A stretch of DNA of 64,000 nucleotides from Thermoanaerobacterium sp. RBIITD (GCF_900205865.1 NZ_LT906662.1:1302001-1366000), one strand, 5' to 3'; positions 33,040 through 40,652 are shown, counted from the stretch's first letter. Made by a program: numbers and translations. The notes: generated by a model from the letters alone, not told the origin.

Positions 33040-33182
33040 ATTATACACTCCTTCTCAACCTATACATTTTTTAATTTAAAGTAGCAATTCAAGTTTTAAA
33101 TACCACCTCCATTTTTTATTCGCTCTGACACTTCTGCTGCTTTAAGTTATTCTGAAAAAATTGCCAGTCGATGTTTGATTTC

Positions 33183-33211
33183 ATTATATGTTTCTTCCAA
33201 AATTGTGTCAA
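33183..33211 (-). promoter_or_regulatory. Consensus sigma-A promoter of the secreted-protein gene
   Basis: On the minus strand TTGACA (33211-33206) and TATAAT (33188-33183) are both perfect and 17 bases apart. It drives the gene at 32245-33039. A half-site (GTACTAA on the plus strand at 33222-33228) and a full palindrome (33233-33252) lie just upstream. Confidence 0.85.
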
Positions 33212-33232
33212 CTGACCAAAAGTACTAATTTT

Positions 33233-33252
33233 TTTAGTACGAAAGTACTAAA
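33233..33252 (-). promoter_or_regulatory. TTTAGTAC-N4-GTACTAAA operator
   Basis: TTTAGTACGAAAGTACTAAA is an inverted repeat with perfect 8-bp arms. It lies 6 bases after the regulator stop codon and about 21 bases upstream of the -35. The same site with one arm base changed stands at 35270-35289 and 37941-37960. It is inferred to bind the GAF/LuxR regulator. Confidence 0.7.
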
Positions 33253-33257
33253 GCATA

Positions 33258-34018
33258 TTATATCAAGTCCATCTTTGCCGCTTTATATATACAGTCTTTT
33301 ACATTTTTCACGTTTAATATTTCAAAGATCTTATTCTTGTGATATTTTACATTGCTTATTGATCTATTAATCATTTTTGCAATCTCTTCATCTGTCTTTC
33401 CTTCCGCTGTCAGTTTCAAAATCTTTAGCTCTACTTCTTCCAATTTTTCCTCTATCATTTCCTTTTTAAGTAATATAAAATTGTATTCTGTATATTTTGC
33501 CATCAAAAACGCCGTAATCACACATTCATCAGTAAGTCCATTCATACATGAAATATCGATTACACCTATCAATTGCCTTTTATTGTCAAAGATAGGTACA
33601 GCTATGCAGTCTATCTCTCTGAGGCACTTAAGATAATGTTCATTCTTTTTGACAAATGCAATTTCTCTTTCATTTAAAACAATCGATACTGCATTTATTC
33701 CTGTAAATTCTTCTTTCAATGGAACACCTATATTTAAATTAGAAAAACTACTTTTGTTAGCACAATCAAATCTATTATTACGCCATTTTCGTCTGTCAAT
33801 AGACATGTATAACTTTTAAATTCGCCATTAATCTTAGATATTTCATGAATGCTTTTTCTAAAGGCTTTAATTAGCAACTTTTTCTCATCGGAAATATAAA
33901 GATCTGATACAAACATAAACGGTTTTGCGTCTTGATGAAGTCCCCTTCTTGTACATCTTCTCCATGCTTCATCAAACAAATGTTTATGAGTATCATATTT
34001 TATAACTTCATACTCCAT
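33258..34018 (-). pseudogene. GAF-domain/LuxR-type regulator with one frameshift
   Basis: From the ATG at 34018 (GGGAGA upstream) the frame gives MEYEVIKYDTHKHLFDEAWR to LLTDENGVIID, then must shift near 33770-33790 to continue as CANKSSFSNLNIGVPLKEEF, TGINAVSIVLNE, IAVPIFDNKRQLIGVIDIS and a LuxR-type HTH (ILKLTAEGKTDEEIAKMINR, SISNVKYHKNKIFEILNV). Rejoined it is about 253 aa, the same plan as 4559-5380. A single-base indel explains the break; sequencing error or true inactivation are both possible. It lies directly upstream of the secreted-protein gene. Confidence 0.8.
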
Positions 34019-34222
34019 CTCGATCTCCCTTATTACAATAAAGTTAAAATATTAACAACTTTTAAAATGTGCCAAATTTATTTTTGTATTTTTTGTATTT
34101 TTTCTATAAATCATATTTCTATAAAAATTTTTAAATTCCTTTTAATGTAACCAAAACTTAACATTTCTTAATAAATTCTTAATGTTTTTAATAAATTTTT
34201 TAATTTTTTATCAATAATAAAC

Positions 34223-34248
34223 AAGGGACAGATTTATATCTGCCCTTT
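34223..34248 (-). terminator. Terminator of the VanZ gene
   Basis: AAGGGACAGAT and ATCTGCCCTTT pair around a 4-base loop, with T-rich sequence after it on the minus strand. It is nearly the same as the terminator at 30767-30792. Confidence 0.7.
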
Positions 34249-34279
34249 AGAAATAAGATTAATTGCAAACCATATCTGA

Positions 34280-34846
34280 TTATTCAATTTTATTCTCAAC
34301 ATTATTAATATAGTTCGCCATAAAAGATACTTTTCTAATTCCTCTTTGAATTATAAAGCCCAATATTAATCCAATAATATTCAATATAACATCATTAACA
34401 TCAGATGTATGATTGGGATACTTTGTTAAATAATCAATAGTAAATTGAGCAATTTCTATAAATACTGAAACACACAAACCCACTAATAACGTATAATTAA
34501 ATTTATTCATATTTCTATATATTATCGGTACAAAAAAGCCAAACAGAATAAAAAGTATAATATTCCCAACCACATTTTTTATAACTATATTAATTGGTTG
34601 TGATCTCATAAGAATTATTATATCTTTCATAGGAACAATATTTACATTTGGAACATAATTGGGCATAGGTGGATAAAATGTGATCGGGAAAAACACTATA
34701 CTTATTAGTTCAATTGCGTATATAATAAACCCTGTCATAAATGTGGCTATAACAATATTTTTTGTCGACTTAAATTCTTTTATAATAAGAGGAATGAAAA
34801 AAATAAACAAAATAACTTTTAATCCTATCGGAAAATTTATCCCCAA
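34280..34846 (-). CDS. VanZ-family membrane protein
   Basis: This 188-aa protein has about five membrane helices. The VanZ pattern shows in NVVGNIILFILFGFFVPI, then SVFIEIAQFTIDYL and the acidic end TSDVNDVILNIIGLILGF. VanZ proteins give low-level glycopeptide (teicoplanin) resistance in enterococci and occur widely with cell-wall and peptide-antibiotic genes. It lies downstream of a tiny secreted peptide gene (34934) under the shared operator promoter, so an immunity role is a reasonable inference. Confidence 0.8.
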   Translation of the reverse strand: MGINFPIGLKVILFIFFIPLIIKEFKSTKNIVIATFMTGFIIYAIELISIVFFPITFYPPMPNYVPNVNIVPMKDIIILMRSQPINIVIKNVVGNIILFILFGFFVPIIYRNMNKFNYTLLVGLCVSVFIEIAQFTIDYLTKYPNHTSDVNDVILNIIGLILGFIIQRGIRKVSFMANYINNVENKIE

Positions 34847-34933
34847 AATAATCCATCTCCTGAATATAACTTAAATAATCTTTAATGTATTATTTGTCAA
34901 TCCTGGTGCATAGTTCCATAACCGGCGTACTGA

Positions 34934-35083
34934 TTAATTTAAATATGCATTGCCATTTGAACCTGAGTTAAAATCATATTCCATTGATTTTTCATATGCA
35001 AATACTTGGCTGCATAATATTAATACTATCAATACTGAAATCAACTCCGAAGCAAACTTTTTATTATTAAAAATATTTATCAT
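34934..35083 (-). CDS. 49-aa secreted peptide precursor
   Basis: The precursor starts MINIFNNKKFASELISVLIV and has a textbook signal peptide ending CSQVFA, leaving a 20-residue mature peptide that begins YEKSMEYDFN and ends GNAYLN. AAGGAGAGAAG precedes the ATG (a second ATG seven bases earlier is out of frame and gives only seven codons). A consensus promoter and a TTTAATAC/GTACTAAA operator lie upstream (35221-35289). It may be a signalling or bacteriocin-like peptide, or the truncated head of a larger paralog; both remain open. Confidence 0.6.
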   Translation of the reverse strand: MINIFNNKKFASELISVLIVLILCSQVFAYEKSMEYDFNSGSNGNAYLN

Positions 35084-35191
35084 AGTACATCTTCTCTCCT
35101 TATACATTATTTTTATTCTTAATAATATCTTTACTATTGTACATTAGTATTTTTACATCTTTTAAAGCTCATCAATCCAATTCTTACATCT

Positions 35192-35212
35192 GAGAACTTA
35201 CCGGTAATTCTC
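35192..35212 (-). promoter_or_regulatory. Palindromic hairpin at the predicted 5' end of the mRNA
   Basis: TTACCGGTAA at 35198-35207, flanked by GAGAA and TTCTC, begins about two bases after the expected transcription start. It matches 28694-28714. Confidence 0.5.
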
Positions 35213-35220
35213 TTGACTTC

Positions 35221-35249
35221 ATAATATATCCACTTCATAATTATGTCAA
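35221..35249 (-). promoter_or_regulatory. Shared promoter before the 49-aa secreted peptide
   Basis: On the minus strand TTGACA (35249-35244) and TATTAT (35226-35221) are 17 bases apart. The surrounding bases, from CCACTTCATAA to GTCAATTGACC, match 37891-37925. Confidence 0.8.
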
Positions 35250-35269
35250 TTGACCAAAAGTACTAATTT

Positions 35270-35289
35270 TTTAATACGAAAGTACTAAA
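35270..35289 (-). promoter_or_regulatory. TTTAATAC-N4-GTACTAAA operator
   Basis: The right arm GTACTAAA is exact and the left arm has one change relative to 33233-33252. A half-site GTACTAA lies at 35260-35266. Homology with the 37.9-kb copy continues beyond the operator to about 35345, which in that copy is the promoter region of the ERCC4-type gene. Confidence 0.7.
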
Positions 35290-35465
35290 ACGGTATTTAT
35301 TGTATGAAAAAAGTTGTAATGACCTTATTATTATAATAAAATTGTTGTGTAATAAGCAATTTTTGTGAAAAAGCTTGTAAAATAATAGTCTTTATCCTCA
35401 TAAAAAAACACTGTATCAATAAAGAAAAGAGACAAACAAGAATGTACAAACACACACAAATATAA

Positions 35466-36073
35466 AAAGATTATAGAGGGAGTAAAATACAACGGAAATA
35501 AGATGTTAAGAGACATAAAAAGACCAGAGAAGATTAGGAATGCTGCATAAATTGCACCGCAGTGGTGATGATACACCGCAGTCTCTCGTCAGTCAAGGGC
35601 AAGAACCACGTCTCAGCTTTGCTGCGTTTCACTTCACAAAGCTGACCCTTGACAGCCTCGCTCCTGCGATGGTTTGGATAATTAAGCGGTGCCAAAAATA
35701 AAGTAAATAAAGTCTTAAAACTCAATTTAAAAGATTCGAAGATTGACAAAGAGAGCCGGAATTGTCAGGTTGGTAATTTCACCATAAGGGCTTAAGACCC
35801 AGCAAGGGAGCATAACTGACATCCACCTCATGTAAGGCAGAACGAAGGAATTAAGGACAAAGATCCTGTGAGACATGGGAGGGTATGCCACATGAGCTTA
35901 AGTGGAATCCATAGGCCAAAATATGGGAAAAACAATAGAAGCTTATTTGGGTCACCTATCACATGTAAAATTAATGAATAAATAGTATTAATATACATGA
36001 GGGCTCCTTTGGAGATCATGAAAATCTGAGAATGAGTGAGATATTAAAAGAAAATCAAAGATTATAGAGGGAG
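35466..36073. repeat. 575-bp unassigned segment between 17-bp direct repeats
   Basis: AAAGATTATAGAGGGAG stands at 35466-35482 and again at 36057-36073. The enclosed sequence is richer in GC than its surroundings, with blocks such as GCACCGCAGTGGTGATGATA and GACATGGGAGGGTATGCC, and has no gene with a ribosome site. It may be an inserted element or structured RNA with a target duplication, or the result of a partial duplication. The second repeat supplies the ribosome site of the lipoprotein at 36086. Confidence 0.5.
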
Positions 36074-36085
36074 ATGTTTTTATTT

Positions 36086-36595
36086 ATGAAAATAAGAACT
36101 TTTTTAGTATTCGTTTCGATATTATCGATTATTATTGTTTTTGCAGGATGTAATTCGAGCCAAAAAATTACAACAACTAATCCTTTAAAAATTACTCAAA
36201 ATGATAAAAAAATTATATTAAATTATCTGGATACAAAAACAAATGACATTGCTTATCCAAATAAAGGAAAAATGTATAGTGCATTCGAGCTTTTAGGGAC
36301 AGACAAAGACAAAATTTACATCTGGTTAGTTAAAGAAGAATATATAAAGACAGGAACTAATCTTGAAAGGGGGCAAGGTGTATCATTACCTGTAGTTCTA
36401 AAAATTAAAAAAAGCAGTAAAGGCATTTCAATTATCAGCCATGACTTTCCTAAAGATGGAGTAAACTATAATAAAGATGTAAAAAAATTATTTCCGGCTA
36501 ATATTAGATTCCCAAATAATGAAGAAATCAAAAATCTTGTAAAAGTTATTGAAACTCGGGCAGAAGAAGATTTAAAAAATAGTCCTATAAAATAG
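36086..36595 (+). CDS. Small lipoprotein of unknown function
   Basis: This 169-aa protein starts MKIRTFLVFVSILSIIIVFA followed by GC, a lipobox (VFAGC). The mature part is charged, with KMYSAFELLGTDKDKIYIWL and a Lys-rich tail. The ATG at 36086 is preferred; the one at 36074 touches the GAGGGAG ribosome site. It stands alone on the plus strand with its own terminator. No family recognised. Confidence 0.65.
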   Translation: MKIRTFLVFVSILSIIIVFAGCNSSQKITTTNPLKITQNDKKIILNYLDTKTNDIAYPNKGKMYSAFELLGTDKDKIYIWLVKEEYIKTGTNLERGQGVSLPVVLKIKKSSKGISIISHDFPKDGVNYNKDVKKLFPANIRFPNNEEIKNLVKVIETRAEEDLKNSPIK

Positions 36596-36638
36596 CTGGA
36601 TATAAGAATATTTTCTTATGTCCGGCTATTTTGGAATA
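36596..36638 (+). terminator. Terminator of the small lipoprotein gene
   Basis: AATAGCTGGATATAAGAA pairs with TTCTTATGTCCGGCTATT around a 4-base loop, with one or two wobble pairs, followed by TTGG. Confidence 0.8.
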
Positions 36639-36737
36639 TATAACTATATAGTCATTATTTTTAAATACACATATTAGCAGTATACAGATCTGAGGCTTAA
36701 GCGTCATCATAGCCTAGAAAAAATTTTTTCACTTGTT

Positions 36738-36860
36738 TTTTTGCTTGTCACTTTTATACCTTTTCCAATTTATAAAAGTATTTATAGATAAAACTACAAA
36801 AAGCAAGAGCAATAGCCAATTTGTTATTGTGAGTGATTTATTTAATTCGTGTAATGCTTT
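36738..36860 (-). pseudogene. Small single-helix membrane peptide without a start codon
   Basis: Continuing in frame past the stop at 36861, the minus strand reads KALHELNKSLTITNWLLLLL, then a helix to FINWKRYKSDKQKNK. AGGAG stands just before it, but no ATG, GTG or TTG follows in frame. It resembles the small membrane peptides after other secreted-protein genes and has probably lost its start. Confidence 0.4.
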
Positions 36861-37226
36861 TTAATTATCTCCTAAAACTAAATTACATAAATATGGTAGA
36901 ATGTTCTCTCTTCTATAGCATTCGAAGAGAAAGTTTAGTTCATTTTTTCTTTTAGGTAAACGTCTATTAAACTCTTCAATAAATTCTTCTTTACTTAAAT
37001 TATTTTCAGTGCTTTTATTAAATGCCCACTTTAACAATCCCTCAAGTTCTTGTATTTCATAAGCTGTATATTTATTGAGAAGAGCATATGTGCTGAAATT
37101 TTTTGCAAGTGGTTCTCCTTTTTCAGAAGCTATGCGAAGCAATGCATCGGTTAATAATCTGTTTTGTGATTCCAATTCCAGCACTCTCTGTTCTAACTCC
37201 AGTACTCTCTGTTCTAAGCTATCCAT
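36861..37226 (-). CDS. Coiled-coil protein of unknown function
   Basis: This 121-aa protein begins with heptads written as LEQRVLE twice in tandem (21-bp DNA repeats), forming a short coiled coil (about 3-25). It then becomes helical and acidic (YTAYEIQELEGLLKWAFNKS) and ends LPYLCNLVLGDN. The start at 37226 follows AGGAGGG. It is cotranscribed with the secreted protein upstream (37247). There is no signal peptide, so it stays in the cytoplasm. It could be a chaperone or immunity partner; this is a guess. Confidence 0.6.
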   Translation of the reverse strand: MDSLEQRVLELEQRVLELESQNRLLTDALLRIASEKGEPLAKNFSTYALLNKYTAYEIQELEGLLKWAFNKSTENNLSKEEFIEEFNRRLPKRKNELNFLFECYRRENILPYLCNLVLGDN

Positions 37227-37246
37227 AAAGTTATCCCTCCTAAAGA

Positions 37247-37822
37247 TTAAAAAACTCCCCAATCTATAATATATTTTAGACCAAGCCCTATTCCTTTTGC
37301 AATGCTATAAGGTACACCCAATCCATTCAAAAAAACCGTTACTTGATCTTCAATCGCTTGAAGTGCCAAATCTTCCCATGTAGAAAGCTCATCCAATTTA
37401 TTTGCAATCTTGATAGAATATTTTCTTAGATATTTTGCAGCTTCTTTATTAATATAAGTTTCCATCCATTCAGCTATTTTATCTATTGCACTTGATCTTA
37501 ACATTCCAGCAATTCTTTTTACAGATAGTTTTAAAGCTTTACCTTTTAAACCTTGTGGTTTAATAGTGCCACTTTCTTCTACACTTGTGTCCTTTTTTTG
37601 TGCATATTTTGCAGTCATTGATCCATTCTCGACTTTTTGTTTGTCAATTGGATCATTTTCAATAGTTGTATATACTCTGTTGTCATTAATTGATTTCTTT
37701 AAATTTGTATCATTGAACGTTGGATTAGCAGCATAAACTGAACTCAAAGTTGAAATTGAAAGAAGTGCTACAACTAAAAACAATGAAACGAATTTTTTCA
37801 AAGTTAAAAACCGTTTTATCAT
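37247..37822 (-). CDS. Secreted helical protein of unknown function
   Basis: This 191-aa protein has a signal peptide (KKFVSLFLVVALLSISTLSS, cleavage about VYAA-N) with the same leader style as 32245 and 27810. The mature part has a charged linker to about residue 95, then amphipathic helices (IAGMLRSSAIDKIAEWMETY, KYLRKYSIKIANKLDELSTW) and a hydrophobic Gly-rich end (GLGVPYSIAKGIGLGLKYII). The end resembles membrane-active bacteriocins in composition only. It is driven by a promoter with the shared operator (37891-37960). Confidence 0.7.
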   Translation of the reverse strand: MIKRFLTLKKFVSLFLVVALLSISTLSSVYAANPTFNDTNLKKSINDNRVYTTIENDPIDKQKVENGSMTAKYAQKKDTSVEESGTIKPQGLKGKALKLSVKRIAGMLRSSAIDKIAEWMETYINKEAAKYLRKYSIKIANKLDELSTWEDLALQAIEDQVTVFLNGLGVPYSIAKGIGLGLKYIIDWGVF

Positions 37823-37890
37823 ATATTAACATCTCCCTCCCTTCCTTTTAACATAAACTGTTAGATGCTACCAGTAATTCTCTTAGCTTC

Positions 37891-37919
37891 ATAATATATC
37901 CACTTCATAAATATGTCAA
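37891..37919 (-). promoter_or_regulatory. Shared promoter before the helical secreted protein
   Basis: On the minus strand TTGACA (37919-37914) and TATTAT (37896-37891) are 17 bases apart. The copy is nearly identical to 35221-35249. Confidence 0.82.
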
Positions 37920-37940
37920 TTGACCAAAAGTACTAATTTT

Positions 37941-37960
37941 TTTAATACGAAAGTACTAAA
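37941..37960 (-). promoter_or_regulatory. TTTAATAC-N4-GTACTAAA operator
   Basis: This is the same inverted repeat as at 35270-35289, 21 bases upstream of the -35, with a half-site at 37930-37936. It lies between divergent genes (secreted protein and ERCC4-type protein), so it might affect both. Confidence 0.7.
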
Positions 37961-38050
37961 ACGGTACTTGTCGCATGAAAAAAGTTGTAATAAGCTTCTC
38001 ATTATAATAAAATAAATGTGTAATAAAATCATATTTAGGAAAGGGTCATT

Positions 38051-39118
38051 ATGAGCGATCTTTTATGGGTACTTGAATCAACAAAAAGCGATAAATTCCC
38101 ATACAGGCTTAGCATCAAAAAAGGCGATACAACACTTTTATCATTGTTTGTGCAGAATAAATGGCCTGGTGCGGGAAGTCAGATATTTTGCCTTAAAGAT
38201 ACCAATGAACAATCCAATGATTATGAAGTCATTGAGAAAGTACCAATTATATCAATTGATCGATATGGCAAGCGGCTATCTGTGGTCTTAGACCGCGGTG
38301 TAAATAAAAGGTGTGAATTTCTCTTCCTGAAAAAGAAATATAAAAATAAAAAAGGGGAATATGAACAGATATTTTGGAGAACACAGCAAGGCTTAAAGGA
38401 GCACAAACCTCGTGTCAAGTTGACTGCAAAAGGAAGCAATGATCTTCACATATTGATTGATGCAAATGAAAAATACCCCTGGAAATTTACCAATTGCATT
38501 GTTGAGAGAGTACAGTTGCCAGCAGGTGATTACGCATTGTTTTACAATAATGAAATAGAGGCCGTCGTAGAAAGAAAAAGTTTTGAAAACTTTAAAGCCG
38601 ACATCGCCAATTTGCCAATTTTACATCAGAAGCTGGGTGAATTGGAAAAATATAAGCATTCGGCACTTGTCATTGAAGCCAACTATTCAGATTACTTAAA
38701 CCCTGACAAATTAAGCATTTATACGCCATCATATATGGCTAAAGTGATAGCTGAGATTTTTGTATTCCATCAAAAATTTCAAATTATCTTTGCTGGCAAC
38801 AGAAAGTTGGCTAATGAATGGACATTAAGGTTTTTCCAAGCCATTATATCAAACGAAAGCGAATCAATACCTGATGTAGTTGCAGAAGAAATATCAAAAT
38901 ATCAAACAAAGAATGATTTTACAGGCGGAATTTATTATGACATTAGAAAAGAAATTCTTGAAAATATTAATGGAGATTTTACAATAAGCGATTTAAGAAA
39001 TAGATTTGCTAATACCCCAGACTCTACAATCAGAAAGGTACTGAATGACCTTAAAAAAGATGGTTTAATAATTAGTCAAGGCAGGGGAAAAGGCAGCACT
39101 TGGACAAAAGCACCGTGA
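38051..39118 (+). CDS. ERCC4-domain nuclease with winged-helix C-terminus
   Basis: This 355-aa protein has an N-terminal domain of about 60 residues of unknown role. A middle ERCC4 (XPF/Mus81-type) nuclease domain shows LIDANEKYPW, GDYALF and the catalytic VVERKSFENF (about residues 138-185). The C-terminal winged helix (about 285-355) has FTISDLRNRFANTPDSTIRK and GLIISQGRGKGSTW. It probably cuts branched or flapped DNA. GGAAAGG precedes the ATG. A copy lacking the nuclease part lies at 25200-25673. Neighbouring toxin-antitoxin genes suggest an accessory or defence role. Confidence 0.8.
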   Translation: MSDLLWVLESTKSDKFPYRLSIKKGDTTLLSLFVQNKWPGAGSQIFCLKDTNEQSNDYEVIEKVPIISIDRYGKRLSVVLDRGVNKRCEFLFLKKKYKNKKGEYEQIFWRTQQGLKEHKPRVKLTAKGSNDLHILIDANEKYPWKFTNCIVERVQLPAGDYALFYNNEIEAVVERKSFENFKADIANLPILHQKLGELEKYKHSALVIEANYSDYLNPDKLSIYTPSYMAKVIAEIFVFHQKFQIIFAGNRKLANEWTLRFFQAIISNESESIPDVVAEEISKYQTKNDFTGGIYYDIRKEILENINGDFTISDLRNRFANTPDSTIRKVLNDLKKDGLIISQGRGKGSTWTKAP

Positions 39119-39148
39119 AAAGTCTATATGTACCTTAAAGTAAGCTTA

Positions 39149-39547
39149 TCAATATTCTTTTAAGTTTTTGTCAACTTCAGCAATATAAGAAAAATCTTTG
39201 TCATCATGTAGAAGGTATAAATTATTTTCAATTGCAGTCTCTGCTATAAGCAAGTCAATGGTACTACGTATTGTAATTCCTTTCTTTCTGCAAACAAAAT
39301 AAAGTTTTGCTGCTGCTTCGTAGGATTTCATACCATTTTTTAAATCATAAAACCTCTGTGTACTTAAATATTCTTTCAATAATTTAAATTCTCTATCTGA
39401 TTTTGCTCCTTGCAAAACTTCCTGATATATAAAAAAATTTATACCAAACGGCACACCATTTTTTATTACGTCTTCTAATTTTTCTACTTGCTTATTATTT
39501 ATACCTTTAAAAAAAGCTATCAAAACTGATGTATCAACTAATATCAT
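39149..39547 (-). CDS. vapC: VapC-type PIN-domain toxin
   Basis: This 132-aa PIN-domain ribonuclease begins MILVDTSVLIAFFKG with the first catalytic Asp. Further acidic residues stand in FIYQEVLQG and STIDLLIAETAIENNLYLLH followed by DDKDF. Length and order are standard. The gene overlaps vapB by 14 bases. Confidence 0.92.
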   Translation of the reverse strand: MILVDTSVLIAFFKGINNKQVEKLEDVIKNGVPFGINFFIYQEVLQGAKSDREFKLLKEYLSTQRFYDLKNGMKSYEAAAKLYFVCRKKGITIRSTIDLLIAETAIENNLYLLHDDKDFSYIAEVDKNLKEY

Positions 39548-39743
39548 GATTTTCCCTCATCTTTTTATAATCATAGTTTTCGTCAAATTGTATTTTTCCT
39601 TTTAAATCCATTAGATTCTTCCTTTTATGGTTTTCTATTAACTCTTTTAACGCTATATTGACAATTTCTTTCTTTGTCTTTATCCCTGTTATCTTCAAAG
39701 CTTCTTTAATAAGTTCGTCATCAATAATGATATTTGTCCGCAT
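39534..39743 (-). CDS. vapB: VapB-type antitoxin
   Basis: This 69-aa antitoxin starts MRTNIIIDDELIKEALKITG, a ribbon-helix-helix, and ends in a toxin-wrapping tail (IQFDENYDYKKMRENHDIS). The start at 39743 follows GGAGGTG; 12 upstream codons in frame lie inside the operator. It pairs with vapC and has a near-identical orphan at 26334. Confidence 0.9.
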   Translation of the reverse strand: MRTNIIIDDELIKEALKITGIKTKKEIVNIALKELIENHKRKNLMDLKGKIQFDENYDYKKMRENHDIS

Positions 39744-39758
39744 AATAATACACCTCCG

Positions 39759-39780
39759 TATGTGTATTATAATACACATA
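39759..39780 (-). promoter_or_regulatory. VapB operator, perfect 22-bp palindrome
   Basis: TATGTGTATTA is followed directly by its exact reverse complement. It stands just before the vapB ribosome site and is probably where the VapBC complex represses the operon. A decayed copy lies at 26583-26604. Confidence 0.8.
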
Positions 39781-39870
39781 TACTTTTATGTCAATGTGAA
39801 AGTTTTGAAGAATAGTTCTTAAGCATAATACATTATAAAGCCAACTGCCCATATTATCACCAATCAATTT

Positions 39871-40587
39871 CTAATACAAGCTGTAACGATAGCCTAATTC
39901 TACGATTTTTCTTAAATAATATGTGCTGCCTGGTATAGACAATACACTGCGGGCTGAACTGTCTAATAAACCAACTGTAAATAATGTAGCTTTCATTTTA
40001 ATAGTCGTAGTTCCGCTTGTCTCGATCTCTGTTGTAGGAAAGCTTCCTGTCGTTGAAATAGCACTTGCATGTGGATTTTCCAGCTTCCAATCGCCATCGC
40101 TTGCTTTTTCCCAGTATGCTTTATCAATGCTTTCTATCTGCCTGAAAGAGCCGTCAGAATAAACAGTTAAAACTGTATAGAGTCTCGTCACTGCAGATCC
40201 GTCAATTCGCTCTTTGTAAATGGTCAGCTTTGAAATTTTACTAATATCATTTAACTTATCTAAGATGTCTGATTTAGATACAGGTTCTGCCTTTTCGCCA
40301 TATGCCTCTATAAACTTGCCAGTATTTTTATCAAAAACCTCTACTCGTGAAAACCCACCTGACTCTGTCCTTGAAATGTTTACTTGAGAAATATCATACG
40401 GCACATTCGTATATACGTCTTTCAATTTTATCTTATTTTCATTTGCCGTTTTAACTTCCTTTGCCAAAGTGTTTTCAGTATTGACATCTGTACTATTTTT
40501 TTGAGAATTGACATCAACTAAATCATAGGCAATGACAATCAATAGAGCCAAGGCAATAAATATCAAAAAATATATTATCTTTTTCAT
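39871..40587 (-). CDS. Membrane-anchored or secreted protein, unknown function
   Basis: This 238-aa protein has an N-terminal hydrophobic segment (MKKIIYFLIFIALALLIVIA) without a clear cleavage site, so it may stay anchored. The outer part has a beta-strand middle (about 60-160, LTIYKERIDGSAVTRLYTVL) and a Thr/Ser-rich region before the tail STYYLRKIVELGYRYSLY. It carries a partial copy of the shared promoter upstream (40624-40652) and lies beside the Bce-type transporter genes. Role unknown. Confidence 0.65.
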   Translation of the reverse strand: MKKIIYFLIFIALALLIVIAYDLVDVNSQKNSTDVNTENTLAKEVKTANENKIKLKDVYTNVPYDISQVNISRTESGGFSRVEVFDKNTGKFIEAYGEKAEPVSKSDILDKLNDISKISKLTIYKERIDGSAVTRLYTVLTVYSDGSFRQIESIDKAYWEKASDGDWKLENPHASAISTTGSFPTTEIETSGTTTIKMKATLFTVGLLDSSARSVLSIPGSTYYLRKIVELGYRYSLY

Positions 40588-40623
40588 CTAAAATCTACCC
40601 TCACAAAGTTTTAGATTAATTTC

Positions 40624-40652
40624 ATAATATATTTACTTCATAAATATGTCAA
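40624..40652 (-). promoter_or_regulatory. Shared promoter with half operator
   Basis: On the minus strand TTGACA (40652-40647) and TATTAT (40629-40624) are 17 bases apart. The half-site GTACTAA is kept at 40663-40669, but the palindrome seen in the other copies is lost. Confidence 0.75.

Noticed and set aside
35331-35749. Two overlapping minus-strand frames (81 and 71 aa) in the 35.3-35.7 kb block
   Set aside because: Neither has a ribosome site. The sequence is a patchwork of self-complementary GC-rich blocks, and the frames overlap each other and the 17-bp repeat, so I treat it as non-coding.
37150-37225. Short tandem 21-bp repeats that at first sight recall a CRISPR-like array
   Set aside because: They encode coiled-coil heptads (LEQRVLE) in a real gene and have no spacers. 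No CRISPR array or cas gene was found in the window.
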